Shown: positions 17,174 to 26,374 of the stretch, one piece after another
Position numbering within the stretch: the first letter of the stretch is position 1
Layout of the letters: each line of letters starts with the position of its first letter
Assembly (NCBI RefSeq): GCF_014287475.1
Contig: NZ_JACOPF010000002.1
Coordinates: 186,001-250,000, forward strand
Direction of reading: 5' to 3'
Length of the DNA: 64,000 bases
DNA from: Mediterraneibacter hominis
GTDB taxonomy: Bacteria > Bacillota > Clostridia > Lachnospirales > Lachnospiraceae
Made by a program: the position numbers and the translations under genes
Notes under the pieces: generated by a model
Seen by the model: the letters and a program-made list of their open reading frames with translations, nothing else
What the model was told of the DNA's origin: nothing
Databases searched by the model: none

Positions 17174-17257
17174 GAGTGATTTTAGAAAAAAGGCGACATA
17201 TGCAAAGAATAAATGTCTGAAAATGTCAGGATATAGTAGAAAATAAGTCGAAAAGTG

Positions 17258-17284
17258 TTGACAATATGCGGGGGGGGGTAGAAT
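17258..17284 (+). promoter_or_regulatory. Sigma-A-type promoter of the flgB operon with G9 tract in the spacer
   Basis: A perfect TTGACA (17258-17263) and TAGAAT (17279-17284) are separated by 15 bases, of which the last nine (17270-17278) are all G. The usual sigma-A spacer is 16-18, so two more Gs would give the optimum and changes in tract length should change promoter strength. It lies 47 bases before the flgB start and would drive the 33-gene operon. The remainder of 17069-17330 holds the divergent receptor promoter candidate and no gene. Confidence 0.7.
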
Positions 17285-17330
17285 TTATCTAAACTTTATA
17301 TAGTGTTATGTGGTTCAGGGAGGAATAAAT

Positions 17331-17723
17331 ATGACTGGCATTTATGGAAATACGATTAATATGGCGGAAAAGACCCTGGATTTTTTATGGAAAAAAGAGT
17401 CCGTCATATCGAATAATCTGGCGAATGTAGAGACGCCGGGCTATAAGGCAAAGTATGTTACATTTGAAGAAGAATTCAAATCCAGGATTGACGCGGCGGC
17501 AAGGGGAAAAAATACAGATGTAGGGAATATACGCAGAGCGATTGAGGAAAGCGTGTACCGCGTACATGTTTCACAGAATGAGACAGCGCGTGCCGATGGG
17601 AATAACGTGAATGCAGATACAGAGATAATGGAGCTGACGAGGGCGGCACTGCAATATCAATATCTGTTAAGCAGTGTAAATGCCGATATTACAAGGCTCA
17701 ATGCAGTGATTAAGGGACAGTAA
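17331..17723 (+). CDS. flgB: Flagellar basal-body proximal rod protein FlgB
   Basis: Rod subunit placed outside the membrane by the flagellar export gate. The N-terminal rod signature ESVISNNLANVETPGYKAK is present, and the C-terminus has the helical QYQYLLSSVNADITRL. The start at 17331 follows GGGAGG; an upstream in-frame codon would lie in the leader. At 130 residues it is normal. First gene of the flgB-comFB operon; its usual partner flgC is not next to it but at 29694. Confidence 0.95.
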   Translation: MTGIYGNTINMAEKTLDFLWKKESVISNNLANVETPGYKAKYVTFEEEFKSRIDAAARGKNTDVGNIRRAIEESVYRVHVSQNETARADGNNVNADTEIMELTRAALQYQYLLSSVNADITRLNAVIKGQ

Positions 17724-17767
17724 ATGATACTATTTATAGAAAGAACGGGTGACGGGAGGCATAAAAG

Positions 17768-18079
17768 ATGGAGAATGGATTTATAACACCGATTAGAGCG
17801 TGGGGAAGTATGTCGGATATATCCGGTGCAGGTGAGGCGGAAAAAAAAGGAGGGCAAAGCCAGCTTTTTCAGAATATTTTTTATAATGCAGTACAGGACG
17901 TAAGGAGTACCGAACAAAATTTGCAGAAACAGCAGTACCTTCTGGCGACTGGGCAAACGGATGATCCCCATACGCTACAAATCGCTGCATCAGAAGCACA
18001 GCTAGCGACCAATATGCTCGTACAGCTGAGAAATAAGGCTCTGGATTCTTACAACGAGCTGATGAGAATCAGTCTGTAA
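17768..18079 (+). CDS. fliE: Flagellar hook-basal body complex protein FliE
   Basis: Small protein that joins the MS ring to the rod and is an early export substrate. It is 103 residues with the family C-terminus HTLQIAASEAQLATNMLVQL ending in NELMRISL. The N-terminal part includes a run of eight As (17841-17848) coding EKKG. It lies 44 bases after flgB; GGGAGG precedes the ATG at about 10 bases. Confidence 0.95.
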   Translation: MENGFITPIRAWGSMSDISGAGEAEKKGGQSQLFQNIFYNAVQDVRSTEQNLQKQQYLLATGQTDDPHTLQIAASEAQLATNMLVQLRNKALDSYNELMRISL

Positions 18080-18105
18080 AGCAGGAAAGGAAAGCATAGA
18101 ATCTT

Positions 18106-19707
18106 ATGAAACTGGATTTGAAGGAAAAGTTCAGTGAGCTGAAAACATTTGCTGCAAAACTGGACCGGAAAGTAAAAATTATATCTATAGTCTTGGCTGT
18201 GGTAATTATCGGCGGTGCGGTAGCCGCGGCATTGATTTTAAATCATAAAGAGTATGTTCCTATTTTTTCAGAGGTCTCTGAGGAAGAGGCGGCGGAGATT
18301 GTCGGAAAGCTGCAGGAGGATGGAGTAGACTACCAGTATAAAGGCGGGGGAACGATCCTGGTAGAGAAATCACAGGCAGATTCCACCCGGGCAAATTTGG
18401 TTTATGAGGGGTACCCTAAGAGTGGGTTTACCTATGATATATTCACACAGAACGCAGGAGGGATGGCGACCGATTCGGAGAAGCAGACATATAAGCTCTA
18501 TGAACTGCAAAACCGTATTGGGGCGACGATCTCTCTTTTTAACGGAGTAAAGGATGCGAAAGTTACGATTGCTCTCGGCGAGGAGCAGAAATATGTCCTG
18601 GAGGACACAAGCCAGACGCAGGGCGGGCCAAGCGCTTCTGTGGTCGTGACAATGAAAAGCGGGGCAGAATTGGAACAAAAACAGGCTGCCGCGATTCAGA
18701 GATTAGTCGCGAAGAGCATACCGGATATGCAGATGGAAAATGTAGCGGTATTTGATGAAAACGGGATTGACTTGACCGCAGGGGAAACGGGCCAGAATGC
18801 CGGAACGACAGAAGCAGAGCTTTCCAGAATTGTAGAGCAGAAGATCGAGCAAAAGGTCATCAATGTACTGCTGCCGTTTTACGGAGATGGAAATGTAAAG
18901 GTGTCTGCAAACGGGAAGATCAATATGGATAAGGTCATCCGCGAAACCACTACGTATACGACGCCGGATAAAATTAACCAGAATGATAAGACAGGAATTA
19001 TTTCCCATGAGCAGGGCTCTACGTCAGAGGGAACCGGTTCGGGAGCTGCCGCGGGCGTTGCCGGAACAGAAGAAAATGCGGATATTACAGAATATAACCA
19101 GCAGGACGGAGCCGGTAATGAGAACTATAACAGCACGACCTATGACCGGGATTATGTGATTAACCAGGTGAAGGAACAGACAGAAATCGATCCGGGAGTG
19201 ATGGATGATCTGACAGTGTCGGTATCCGTCAACGGCGAAACCTTCGGGGAACTAACTGGTAACGAGATAAGAGATCTTGTCGCAAACGCTACGGGAATCG
19301 CGGTAGAAGAAAGCGCCCAGAAAATTACGGTAGTAGCCGCGCCGTTTTATGAGGATGAGTCGGATACAAAAACAGTGAGCGCAAAAGCTAAGAATTTCTT
19401 AAGGGATTCCTGGTGGATTTTAGCGGCAGCAGCAGGGGCTCTCCTGCTTATACTGATTGTATTCCTGATTATACGCAGAAAGATAAGAAAACGGAAAGCA
19501 GGAGATGAATTACTTCAGGGAGAAACAATTCCGGATTTATCTATACAGGAAAATGAACAGGACAACATTGACATTCTGAATATGAAGAATGGAAAAAGCA
19601 GAGAATTACGGGAAAACATCCGGGATTTCGCGGAAACGAATCCGGAGATTTCTGCGCAGATGCTACGTTCTTGGCTGAATGGAGGGGAGCAGGATGGCAG
19701 AAACTGA
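18106..19707 (+). CDS. fliF: Flagellar MS-ring protein FliF
   Basis: Forms the membrane ring that anchors rotor and export apparatus. Membrane helices lie at about residues 25-47 and 433-458. The YscJ/FliF ring-building domain follows the first helix (YVPIFSEVSEEEAAEIVGKL), then the collar domain. The cytoplasmic C-terminus (NPEISAQMLRSWLN) binds FliG. It is 533 residues, of normal length, with an acidic, Gly/Ser-rich linker at about 300-345. It overlaps fliG by 14 bases. Confidence 0.96.
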   Translation: MKLDLKEKFSELKTFAAKLDRKVKIISIVLAVVIIGGAVAAALILNHKEYVPIFSEVSEEEAAEIVGKLQEDGVDYQYKGGGTILVEKSQADSTRANLVYEGYPKSGFTYDIFTQNAGGMATDSEKQTYKLYELQNRIGATISLFNGVKDAKVTIALGEEQKYVLEDTSQTQGGPSASVVVTMKSGAELEQKQAAAIQRLVAKSIPDMQMENVAVFDENGIDLTAGETGQNAGTTEAELSRIVEQKIEQKVINVLLPFYGDGNVKVSANGKINMDKVIRETTTYTTPDKINQNDKTGIISHEQGSTSEGTGSGAAAGVAGTEENADITEYNQQDGAGNENYNSTTYDRDYVINQVKEQTEIDPGVMDDLTVSVSVNGETFGELTGNEIRDLVANATGIAVEESAQKITVVAAPFYEDESDTKTVSAKAKNFLRDSWWILAAAAGALLLILIVFLIIRRKIRKRKAGDELLQGETIPDLSIQENEQDNIDILNMKNGKSRELRENIRDFAETNPEISAQMLRSWLNGGEQDGRN

Positions 19708-20716
19708 AAATAATGGCAGAAAACTGACACCAGAGATGAAGGCAGCGACAGTTGTGGTTGCTCTGGGTGCGGATAAAGCCTCGAAGGTATATAAGTATTT
19801 AAGCGCGGACGAGGTAGAGAAGCTCACGCTGGAGGTTGCAAAATTAGGTCATATAGAAGCAGGAAAGACAGAGGAGATACTGGACGACTTTTATAAAACC
19901 TGTCTGACACAGAAGGTTGTGACAGACGGAGGACTGGAGTACGCCAGGACTGTGCTGGAAAAGGCATATGGAGAGTCTACGGCAAAGGAATTGCTGCAAA
20001 AGGTTACGAAGTATTTGAAGAACCGCTCCTTTGAATTTATCCAGAAGACAGACAGTAAGAGCCTGTATTCTGTTTTGCAGTACGAACGCCCCCAGACGAT
20101 TGCGATGGTATTATCTTACGCGGATGCAGGGCAGGCTGCAGAGGTGATATGCGAGCTTCCGGAAAAGAAAAGATTAAAGGTGGTAGAGGCGATCGCGAAG
20201 ATGGAGAGCGCTTCTCCGGAAGCAATTAAGATTGTGGAAAAGCAGCTGAAACAGAAATTCAATAGCATATTGACGGCAGACTTTACTATGATCGGCGGCA
20301 TTGATTATATTGCGGACGTAATGAACAATATGGATCGCTCTAACGAGAAATTTATTTTTGATGAGATGGGCAAAACAGAGCCGGAGCTTGCAGATACGAT
20401 TCGGAAGAAGATGTTTGTATTCGAGGATATTCTCACGATGGACAATCGTTCGATCCAGCGTTTCATAAGAGAGTGCGATATGAAGGATATTGTATATGCT
20501 CTGAAAGGGGCGGACGACGAGCTTTCGGCACTGTTCTATTCTAATATGTCAAGCCGTATGGCAGACACGATCAAGTCTGACCTGGAAGTGACTGTGAATG
20601 TGCGGCTAAGAGATGTAGAGGAAGCACAGCAGAGAATCGTAAACCTTATCCGCAGGCTGGATGAGGAGGGCGAGCTCGTTATCAGTAAAGGCGGAAAGGA
20701 TGAGATCATTGTCTAG
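19694..20716 (+). CDS. fliG: Flagellar motor switch protein FliG
   Basis: Rotor protein that interacts with MotA and switches rotation sense. It shows N, middle and C-terminal domains: LSADEVEKLTLEVAKLG, RPQTIAMVLSYAD (EHPQ-type motif) and the torque helix FVFEDILTMDNRSIQRFIRE. I start at 19694 because GGAGGGG precedes this ATG (340 residues). It overlaps fliF and fliH on either side, so the three are translationally coupled. Confidence 0.96.
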   Translation: MAETENNGRKLTPEMKAATVVVALGADKASKVYKYLSADEVEKLTLEVAKLGHIEAGKTEEILDDFYKTCLTQKVVTDGGLEYARTVLEKAYGESTAKELLQKVTKYLKNRSFEFIQKTDSKSLYSVLQYERPQTIAMVLSYADAGQAAEVICELPEKKRLKVVEAIAKMESASPEAIKIVEKQLKQKFNSILTADFTMIGGIDYIADVMNNMDRSNEKFIFDEMGKTEPELADTIRKKMFVFEDILTMDNRSIQRFIRECDMKDIVYALKGADDELSALFYSNMSSRMADTIKSDLEVTVNVRLRDVEEAQQRIVNLIRRLDEEGELVISKGGKDEIIV

Positions 20717-21452
20717 GATCGTGCGTACGGGGAAAGAGGATTCCTATCAAGAGGTATTTTATCCGGATTTGTTAAGCAGTCTGGAAAAAGAGAAGAAGAA
20801 GGAAGAGAAGGTACAGGAAGTACAGGAGAAGCCGCCCGAGATCGATCTGATGCAGAGGGCGGTCGAGCAGGTAGAGGCGATTCTGTCTAAGGCGCGTGAG
20901 GAAGCGGCGAAAATAAAAGAAGAAGCATATGAAGAGGGCTACATAAAAGGCATGGAGCAGGGCTGTACGGCGGGAGAAAAAAAGGCGTATGAGGAGCACC
21001 AGGAAAAACTAAAGAAAACATGGGAAGAGGCAAGAAACCAGGTGGAAAACTGCGCGCTGGAGGTACAGCATGTAAAAGAAAAGATACTGGAGGAATATCT
21101 GGACACCCTAAAAAATATCGCGCTTGCGGTCGGAGAAAAAATTATACAGACCAGCCTGAAGTCCAGCGGAGAGGTAGTGAAAAATATGATTCTTTCCGCT
21201 ACCGGCAAGCTCAAAAAATGCGCGTGGGCAAAGATCTACATCGCAGAAGCGCCGGAAGAGGAAAAAAAGATCCAGGGAGACGCGGAGCTGCTGGAGGAAT
21301 TATCTAGGATCTCTGAAAATGTGAAGGTGATTGTCATGGAGGAGGCCGCGCCGGGCACATGCATTATCGAGCTGCCGCAGGAGATTATGGACATAAGCGT
21401 AGGAACCCAGATAGAGAATATCAAGGAAATCTTAAATAACGCGCGCGTATAA
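20700..21452 (+). CDS. fliH: Flagellar export ATPase regulator FliH
   Basis: Stator-like protein that binds FliI and delivers it to the export gate. It is charged, with a long coiled coil (about 40-140) containing a GxxxG-like stretch (EGYIKGMEQGCTAGEKKAYE). The C-terminal ATPase-binding domain follows (LAVGEKIIQTSLKSSGEVVKN). The start at 20700 overlaps the end of fliG by 17 bases. It is 250 residues and is followed by fliI. Confidence 0.92.
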   Translation: MRSLSRIVRTGKEDSYQEVFYPDLLSSLEKEKKKEEKVQEVQEKPPEIDLMQRAVEQVEAILSKAREEAAKIKEEAYEEGYIKGMEQGCTAGEKKAYEEHQEKLKKTWEEARNQVENCALEVQHVKEKILEEYLDTLKNIALAVGEKIIQTSLKSSGEVVKNMILSATGKLKKCAWAKIYIAEAPEEEKKIQGDAELLEELSRISENVKVIVMEEAAPGTCIIELPQEIMDISVGTQIENIKEILNNARV

Positions 21453-21480
21453 ACGTAAGCTTAGACAGAAAGGCAGAGAG

Positions 21481-22782
21481 ATGCTTGAAGATTTACCCAG
21501 ATTAATATTACAGGCTGAAACAATCAACCATATCGGAAAAATTGAGAATATTGTCGGAATGTCTATGGAGGCGTCCGGAGGCGGTGCGAATATCGGCGAC
21601 ATTGTTATGATTTATGACGAAGAACAGAGAAGGCAGATTCAGGCAGAGGTTGTCGGCTTCAGAGAAGATAAAGTACAGTTGATGGCATATGAAAGTATGA
21701 GTGGGATCGGGACGAACAGCTTCGTGCGTAATACAAAAAAGCGGTTAAAAATTCCCGTAGGAGAATTTCTAAGAGGCAGGATCATAGACGCGTTAGGAAA
21801 CCCTATTGACGACGGAGGAGAGTTTACATCTCCGCGTTACTATTATGTGGAGAACCCGAAAATCAATCCGTTGAGCAGACCTCGGATCACAGAGACGCTG
21901 GACTTTGGAATCAAAGCGATCGACGGTTTGAATACAGTAGGAAAAGGACAGAGGATCGGTATTTTTGCCGGAAGCGGAGTGGGAAAAAGCACACTGCTGG
22001 GAATGATCGCAAGGAAGGTAAAGTCAGATATTAATGTTATCGCGCTTGTGGGAGAACGAGGGCGGGAGGTAAGAGAATTTGTGGAAAAGGATCTGGGAGC
22101 GGAGGGGATGAAACGTTCGATCCTGGTTGTGGCAACATCGGATCAGCCGGCAATGCTGCGGATGAAATGTCCTCTGGTTGCCACGACGATCGCGGAGTAC
22201 TTTAAAGATCAGGGAAAAGACGTCCTTCTGATGATGGATTCTCTTACCAGGTTTGCTATGGCGCAAAGAGAGATAGGGCTTGCCACAGGAGAGCCGCCTG
22301 TGGCAAGAGGATATACTCCCTCCATTTACGCGGAGTTCCCGAAGCTGCTGGAACGCAGCGGGAATTTTCAGAGGGGTTCTATCACAGGAGTATATACTGT
22401 TTTAGTGGAGGGCGACGATACGAATGAACCGGTCGCCGATACAGTGCGGGGGATTTTAGACGGGCATATCGTACTTTCCCGAAAGCTTGCGAACGCAAAC
22501 CATTTTCCGGCGATTGATGTAAACGCCAGTATTTCCCGTCTGATGTCGGAAATTGTAAGCGAAGAACATAAAGAGCTGGCGGCAAAGATGAGAGACATCA
22601 TCAGTCTTTATACGCAGAATGAGGACTTGATTTCCATCGGCGCGTATAAGGCGGGTACGAATCCAAAGTTGGATTACGCAATCGCGAAGATAGAACAGAT
22701 TCATGCGTTTTTAAAGCAGAAGGTAGAAGAACAGTTCAGGCTGGAAGAAACGGTGGAGATTATGCAGAGAATACTTAAATAG
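21481..22782 (+). CDS. fliI: Flagellum-specific export ATPase FliI
   Basis: ATPase that unloads export substrates from chaperones. Walker A GSGVGKST is at 164-171, Walker B at LLMMDSLTRFA, with the catalytic Glu in GERGREVREF. The family signature PSIYAEFPKLLERSG is present. It is 433 residues, full length. It lies 28 bases after fliH and 21 before fliJ, the three parts of the export ATPase complex. Confidence 0.97.
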   Translation: MLEDLPRLILQAETINHIGKIENIVGMSMEASGGGANIGDIVMIYDEEQRRQIQAEVVGFREDKVQLMAYESMSGIGTNSFVRNTKKRLKIPVGEFLRGRIIDALGNPIDDGGEFTSPRYYYVENPKINPLSRPRITETLDFGIKAIDGLNTVGKGQRIGIFAGSGVGKSTLLGMIARKVKSDINVIALVGERGREVREFVEKDLGAEGMKRSILVVATSDQPAMLRMKCPLVATTIAEYFKDQGKDVLLMMDSLTRFAMAQREIGLATGEPPVARGYTPSIYAEFPKLLERSGNFQRGSITGVYTVLVEGDDTNEPVADTVRGILDGHIVLSRKLANANHFPAIDVNASISRLMSEIVSEEHKELAAKMRDIISLYTQNEDLISIGAYKAGTNPKLDYAIAKIEQIHAFLKQKVEEQFRLEETVEIMQRILK

Positions 22783-22803
22783 TAAGTATCAGGAGGTGTG
22801 GGG

Positions 22804-23256
22804 ATGAAAAAGTTTTCATTTTCACTTGAACGGGTTCTCAGCTATAAAGAGCAGACAGAGCAGAACCTTAGAAATGAACATGGACAGGCTGTCCGGAGGG
22901 TACTAAAGAAAGAAGAAGAGATAAATGCGTTGGAGCATACGTTTGCAGAGTATAAAAACGGCAGAGAGGACTTGCTGAAAACGCTTATTCCTATAGACAG
23001 AATGAAAAACTATGAAGCATATCTTTCTTTCCTGTCGGAGAAAATCGCGTTAGAAAAGCGGACGCTAAGGCAATTAAAAAAAGAAGAAGAGGAAAAAAGA
23101 GAAGCTGTAATTGAAGCAAAGAAGGAAACATCTTCGATCCAGATGTTGAAGGATAAAAAAAAGCAGGAGTATACCGCACTGATGAGAAAGCAGGAGGAAC
23201 AGGCGGTGGAGGAGTTTGTCTCGAATCGTTCCTTCGCGGTGCAAAGAAATGGGTAA
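22804..23256 (+). CDS. fliJ: Flagellar export protein FliJ
   Basis: Coiled-coil stalk of the export ATPase and chaperone escort. It is 150 residues, almost all charged helix (FSLERVLSYKEQTEQNLRNE at the start). I choose ATG 22804 rather than GTG 22798 because AGGAGGTG overlaps the latter. It follows fliI directly. The weakly conserved family means the call rests on start motif, length and position. Confidence 0.9.
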   Translation: MKKFSFSLERVLSYKEQTEQNLRNEHGQAVRRVLKKEEEINALEHTFAEYKNGREDLLKTLIPIDRMKNYEAYLSFLSEKIALEKRTLRQLKKEEEEKREAVIEAKKETSSIQMLKDKKKQEYTALMRKQEEQAVEEFVSNRSFAVQRNG

Positions 23257-23318
23257 TCCTGCGCGTGAGCGCAGATTACTATATATTTTCATTTTACGGA
23301 CAAGGAGGTGAGAAGAGA

Positions 23319-24383
23319 ATGGATATGCTGATGCGGGATATGACACTGAATATTTCCTCCGGACAGATGCTGGACGGTGGAAGCATAGAAGGAAAAAGAA
23401 AACAGCCGGCAGGTCAGCAGGAAGAATTTCCCCAGTTGATGAAAAAGGAGGAAAGCCGCTTTTTTTCAGCAGAGAATGCCGGTATGCTCCAGACTGGCGG
23501 GCTTTTCTTTACAGCAATACCACAGGCGCAGGCATTTGAAAGAACTGTGCAGGGAGTGGCGGCAGCCGCTGCCGGAAGAACCACGGGTGCGGAAGGGGAA
23601 CGCGCAGGCATTTCTGCAATGAATATGCCATCTCTTAAAGAGAAGCCGTCAGAAAAAGGAACACCTATAGGCGCCGGACAGACAGCCGGGGGAACAGAAG
23701 CGCATAAAAGACTGCCAGAAACCGGCAGGACGGAGAAAACAGAGATGCTGGAGGCGGCGTGGTTATGGAAGGGACAGCCGCAGATAGATAAGCAGACAGA
23801 GACGCCGGCCTTTCAAACTTCCTTCCGGCAGACGGAAATACAGAAACCGGATGGAAAGACGAAAATCAGAGAAGAGGACAGTCCTCAGGCAAAAGAAGCG
23901 GTTGGTTTGCCGGAGATAAAAGATGCGGGGGAAAAAGCGCCCGTCAGAGAAAAGAAAATACTGGCATGGAAACCGGCGGAACAAAGCGACAGCATACAGA
24001 AGCTGGCGGATCTGGTACAAAAGGCAATGACCTCCAGAGGAAAAGAGCTGGAAATACAGCTAGAGCCGGCACAGCTGGGAAAAATCGTGATTAAAGCAGT
24101 ATATGAAGCCGGAAAAGCCTCGGTACTGATTACATGCGGCAGCGAAAAGACAATGGAAATTCTTTCCGGACACGCCAGAGAAATCGGCGGAATCCTGCAG
24201 GGCAGGACGGGAGAGCCTACCGTCGTTGTGATCGACAGACAGCAGGAGGATTACACGAAGCAGGACGGCGGACAAAACAGCAGCGGCAAAGAGGAGCAGA
24301 AAAATCATAAAGAAAGATCGAATAAGAAGATCACAGGATTAGAAGGAGACTTCCTTGAGCAGCTGCGGTTAGGAATTATATAA
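23319..24383 (+). CDS. fliK: Flagellar hook-length control protein FliK
   Basis: Molecular ruler that is secreted during hook growth and flips FlhB specificity. The first about 230 residues are low-complexity and polar, as usual. The C-terminal switch domain (about 225-310) has ELEIQLEPAQLGKIVIKAVY followed by a strand/helix pattern. The start at 23319 follows AAGGAGGTGA. It sits in the standard place between fliJ and flgD. A second FliK-like gene is at 13891. Confidence 0.88.
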   Translation: MDMLMRDMTLNISSGQMLDGGSIEGKRKQPAGQQEEFPQLMKKEESRFFSAENAGMLQTGGLFFTAIPQAQAFERTVQGVAAAAAGRTTGAEGERAGISAMNMPSLKEKPSEKGTPIGAGQTAGGTEAHKRLPETGRTEKTEMLEAAWLWKGQPQIDKQTETPAFQTSFRQTEIQKPDGKTKIREEDSPQAKEAVGLPEIKDAGEKAPVREKKILAWKPAEQSDSIQKLADLVQKAMTSRGKELEIQLEPAQLGKIVIKAVYEAGKASVLITCGSEKTMEILSGHAREIGGILQGRTGEPTVVVIDRQQEDYTKQDGGQNSSGKEEQKNHKERSNKKITGLEGDFLEQLRLGII

Positions 24384-24402
24384 AAGAGAAAGGAGAGAGA
24401 AA

Positions 24403-24918
24403 ATGGCAGAAATATCCATGTTAAACGCCTTGAATACATATGGAACCACCAAGGCAGACAGTTCGCTTTCGGGCAAAGGAAGCGTGGGCAGTTCATCCCC
24501 TACCTCGTCGTTGACGATGACAGATTTTTATAAGCTGCTGGCAACACAGTTACAGTACCAAGACGCGGATAACCCGATGGACACAGGAGAGATGATGAAC
24601 CAGCTTGTCCAGACACAGATGTCACAGTCCATCCAGCAGATGACAACGGCGATTTCAGACTTGTCGATTGTAAATATGTTCAGCTATGCATCCTCTATGA
24701 TGGGGAAAGAAGTAACGGTTGCGGAGGTAGATAAAGATGGAAAATACACAGGGGAAGAGACAAAAGGTGTCGTGACAGGAATCACGCTGGGAAGTATCCC
24801 CTCTATCTATATCAATGGAAAAGAGTATAGCCTGGTGCAGGTGATGTCGGTTGGTGAGGTTCCGGAAAAACCGGAGGAGCCAGAGAAACCGGACACAGGT
24901 GAAAGCAGCAGAGCATAA
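24403..24918 (+). CDS. flgD: Flagellar hook capping protein FlgD
   Basis: Scaffold cap needed for hook polymerisation, exported by the flagellar gate. The N-terminal FlgD signature is clear (TDFYKLLATQLQYQDADNPMDTGEMM), written here for reference to residues 46-71. The C-terminal part is short, ending in a Pro/Glu repeat (EKPEEPEKPD), so only a compact domain is present. It is 171 residues, and the next genes are TIGR02530 and flgE. Confidence 0.94.
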   Translation: MAEISMLNALNTYGTTKADSSLSGKGSVGSSSPTSSLTMTDFYKLLATQLQYQDADNPMDTGEMMNQLVQTQMSQSIQQMTTAISDLSIVNMFSYASSMMGKEVTVAEVDKDGKYTGEETKGVVTGITLGSIPSIYINGKEYSLVQVMSVGEVPEKPEEPEKPDTGESSRA

Positions 24919-24941
24919 GCGGCTAAAGGAGGTGGAGACGC

Positions 24942-25319
24942 GTGCCGGAGATAGGAAAAATTGTAAGCCCGCAGACGCTGCGCCTACAGCATGAGACAAC
25001 AGCAAAAGGAGAAAACTTTCGTTCCGAATTTGAAGAAATACTAAGAGAGGAATATAAAAGTGCACCTCAAGTACAGTTTTCCAGACACGCGGTACAACGT
25101 ATGGAACAGCGGGGCGTGGAGATGACAGGAAAGAACTTAAACGAACTATCCCAGGCGGTAGAAAAGGCAAGGCAGAAGGGGGCAAGGGATACGGTAGTGA
25201 TCGGAAAGCAGGGAGCTTTCATTGTAAATGTCCCGAATAATATTGTCATAACCACGATTACAGAACAGGAAATGAGACAGAATATTTTTACAAATATAGA
25301 CAGCGCTGTTTTTATGTAG
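24942..25319 (+). CDS. Flagellar operon protein, TIGR02530 family
   Basis: A 125-residue protein of the family found between flgD and flgE in Firmicutes. The conserved core is FSRHAVQRMEQRGVEMT, DTVVIGKQGAFIVNVPNNIV and the tail IFTNIDSAVFM. The start is GTG at 24942 after GGAGGTGG. It is probably involved in hook assembly, but the exact role is not established. Confidence 0.9.
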   Translation: MPEIGKIVSPQTLRLQHETTAKGENFRSEFEEILREEYKSAPQVQFSRHAVQRMEQRGVEMTGKNLNELSQAVEKARQKGARDTVVIGKQGAFIVNVPNNIVITTITEQEMRQNIFTNIDSAVFM

Positions 25320-25401
25320 GCTGGACCTTTTAACAGGAGGCTTTTTTGTGTATCTGACTGATAGGCAAAGAAACAGCGGCTGAGAAAAAGGAGAGAAAGA
25401 A

Positions 25402-26292
25402 ATGATCAGAGCAATGCAGTCGGCAATAGCCGGATTAAAAACACATCAGACGAAAATGGACGTTATAGGTAATAATATTGCGAATGTGAATACTTGGGGA
25501 TATAAAAGCAAATCTGCAAACTTCGCGGATGCCATGTATCAGAATTACATTACAGGTGCGGAGGGGCAACAGGCAATAGGCAACACAGGGGGAATCAATA
25601 CCTCTCAGTTGGGATATGGCTCCACCGTGAGTTCCATTTCTACAAATTTTGAAACAGGGGGACAGTCTTATACGGGAAACCCCTACGATTGTATGATTGA
25701 CGGTCCGGGATTTTTTATTGTAGGAACATGGAATGAGGAGATTGATCCTATGGATATCAAAAACAGTGGGTTATCTCTTTCCAGAGTGGGAATTTTCCAG
25801 ACGCCGGGAGGGTATTTTACAGATGACAAAGGAAACTATGTATATGGATATACAAAGGTAGATGATGTAGAGCAGCCAGACGGAAGCATAAAGCAGGTAG
25901 TAGATACCACAACGAACTTAACGCCGATTCAGATTCCAGAGGATACGGCAAGTATCTCTATTGGGACAGACGGAACAATTACCGTTGTACATAAGGATGA
26001 AACAGTAGAGGTTATCGGCAAATTTGCAGTGGCGACTGTAGAGAATACAGGTGGTCTGGAGCAGAGCAGCGGGTATCTGTACGGGTTCGGGGCAAGTGTC
26101 GGCGAAGTGACTGTAGGGCCGCAGACAGCCGCGACAGGGGAGATCCTAAGCGGATACCTGGAGATGCCCAACGTGGATCTTGCTACAGAGATGGCGAATA
26201 TGATTACGACACAGAGAGGATACCAGGCGAATACAAAAATGATAACGGTATCCGATGAAATGCTTGAAGAGCTCGTTAATATGAAGCGCTAA
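25402..26292 (+). CDS. flgE: Flagellar hook protein FlgE, compact form
   Basis: Hook/rod family protein: N-terminal signature AIAGLKTHQTKMDVIGNNIA with NVNTWGYKS, middle domain (YDCMIDGPGFFIVG), and the C-terminal VDLATEMANMITTQRGYQAN. Its place after flgD and TIGR02530 indicates the hook protein. At 296 residues it is much shorter than Salmonella FlgE (403), with little or no inserted outer domain; a long-rod role cannot be excluded. Two other FlgF/G-type proteins are at 37451 and 38222. GGAGAG precedes the ATG. Confidence 0.85.
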   Translation: MIRAMQSAIAGLKTHQTKMDVIGNNIANVNTWGYKSKSANFADAMYQNYITGAEGQQAIGNTGGINTSQLGYGSTVSSISTNFETGGQSYTGNPYDCMIDGPGFFIVGTWNEEIDPMDIKNSGLSLSRVGIFQTPGGYFTDDKGNYVYGYTKVDDVEQPDGSIKQVVDTTTNLTPIQIPEDTASISIGTDGTITVVHKDETVEVIGKFAVATVENTGGLEQSSGYLYGFGASVGEVTVGPQTAATGEILSGYLEMPNVDLATEMANMITTQRGYQANTKMITVSDEMLEELVNMKR

Positions 26293-26318
26293 GGATAAGA
26301 ATTAAGAAGAGAAAAATA

Positions 26319-26362
26319 CGCGGACGCCGACGAGAGGGGAGTCTCCTCTCCGGCACGCCGCG
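26319..26362 (+). promoter_or_regulatory. Large GC-rich stem-loop directly before flbD
   Basis: Three stacked stems: CGCGG/CCGCG (26319-26323 with 26358-26362), GCCG/CGGC, and GAGAGG/CCTCTC, with a small bulge. It ends at the GGGGGAG ribosome site of flbD and has no T-run. It is probably an mRNA processing or stabilising element inside the operon. Confidence 0.55.
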
Positions 26363-26374
26363 GGGGAGAAAAAA

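Noticed and set aside
17841..17848. A8 run in fliE as a slippage site
   Set aside because: A8 runs are frequent in this AT-leaning, Lys-rich coding DNA; nothing marks this one as special.
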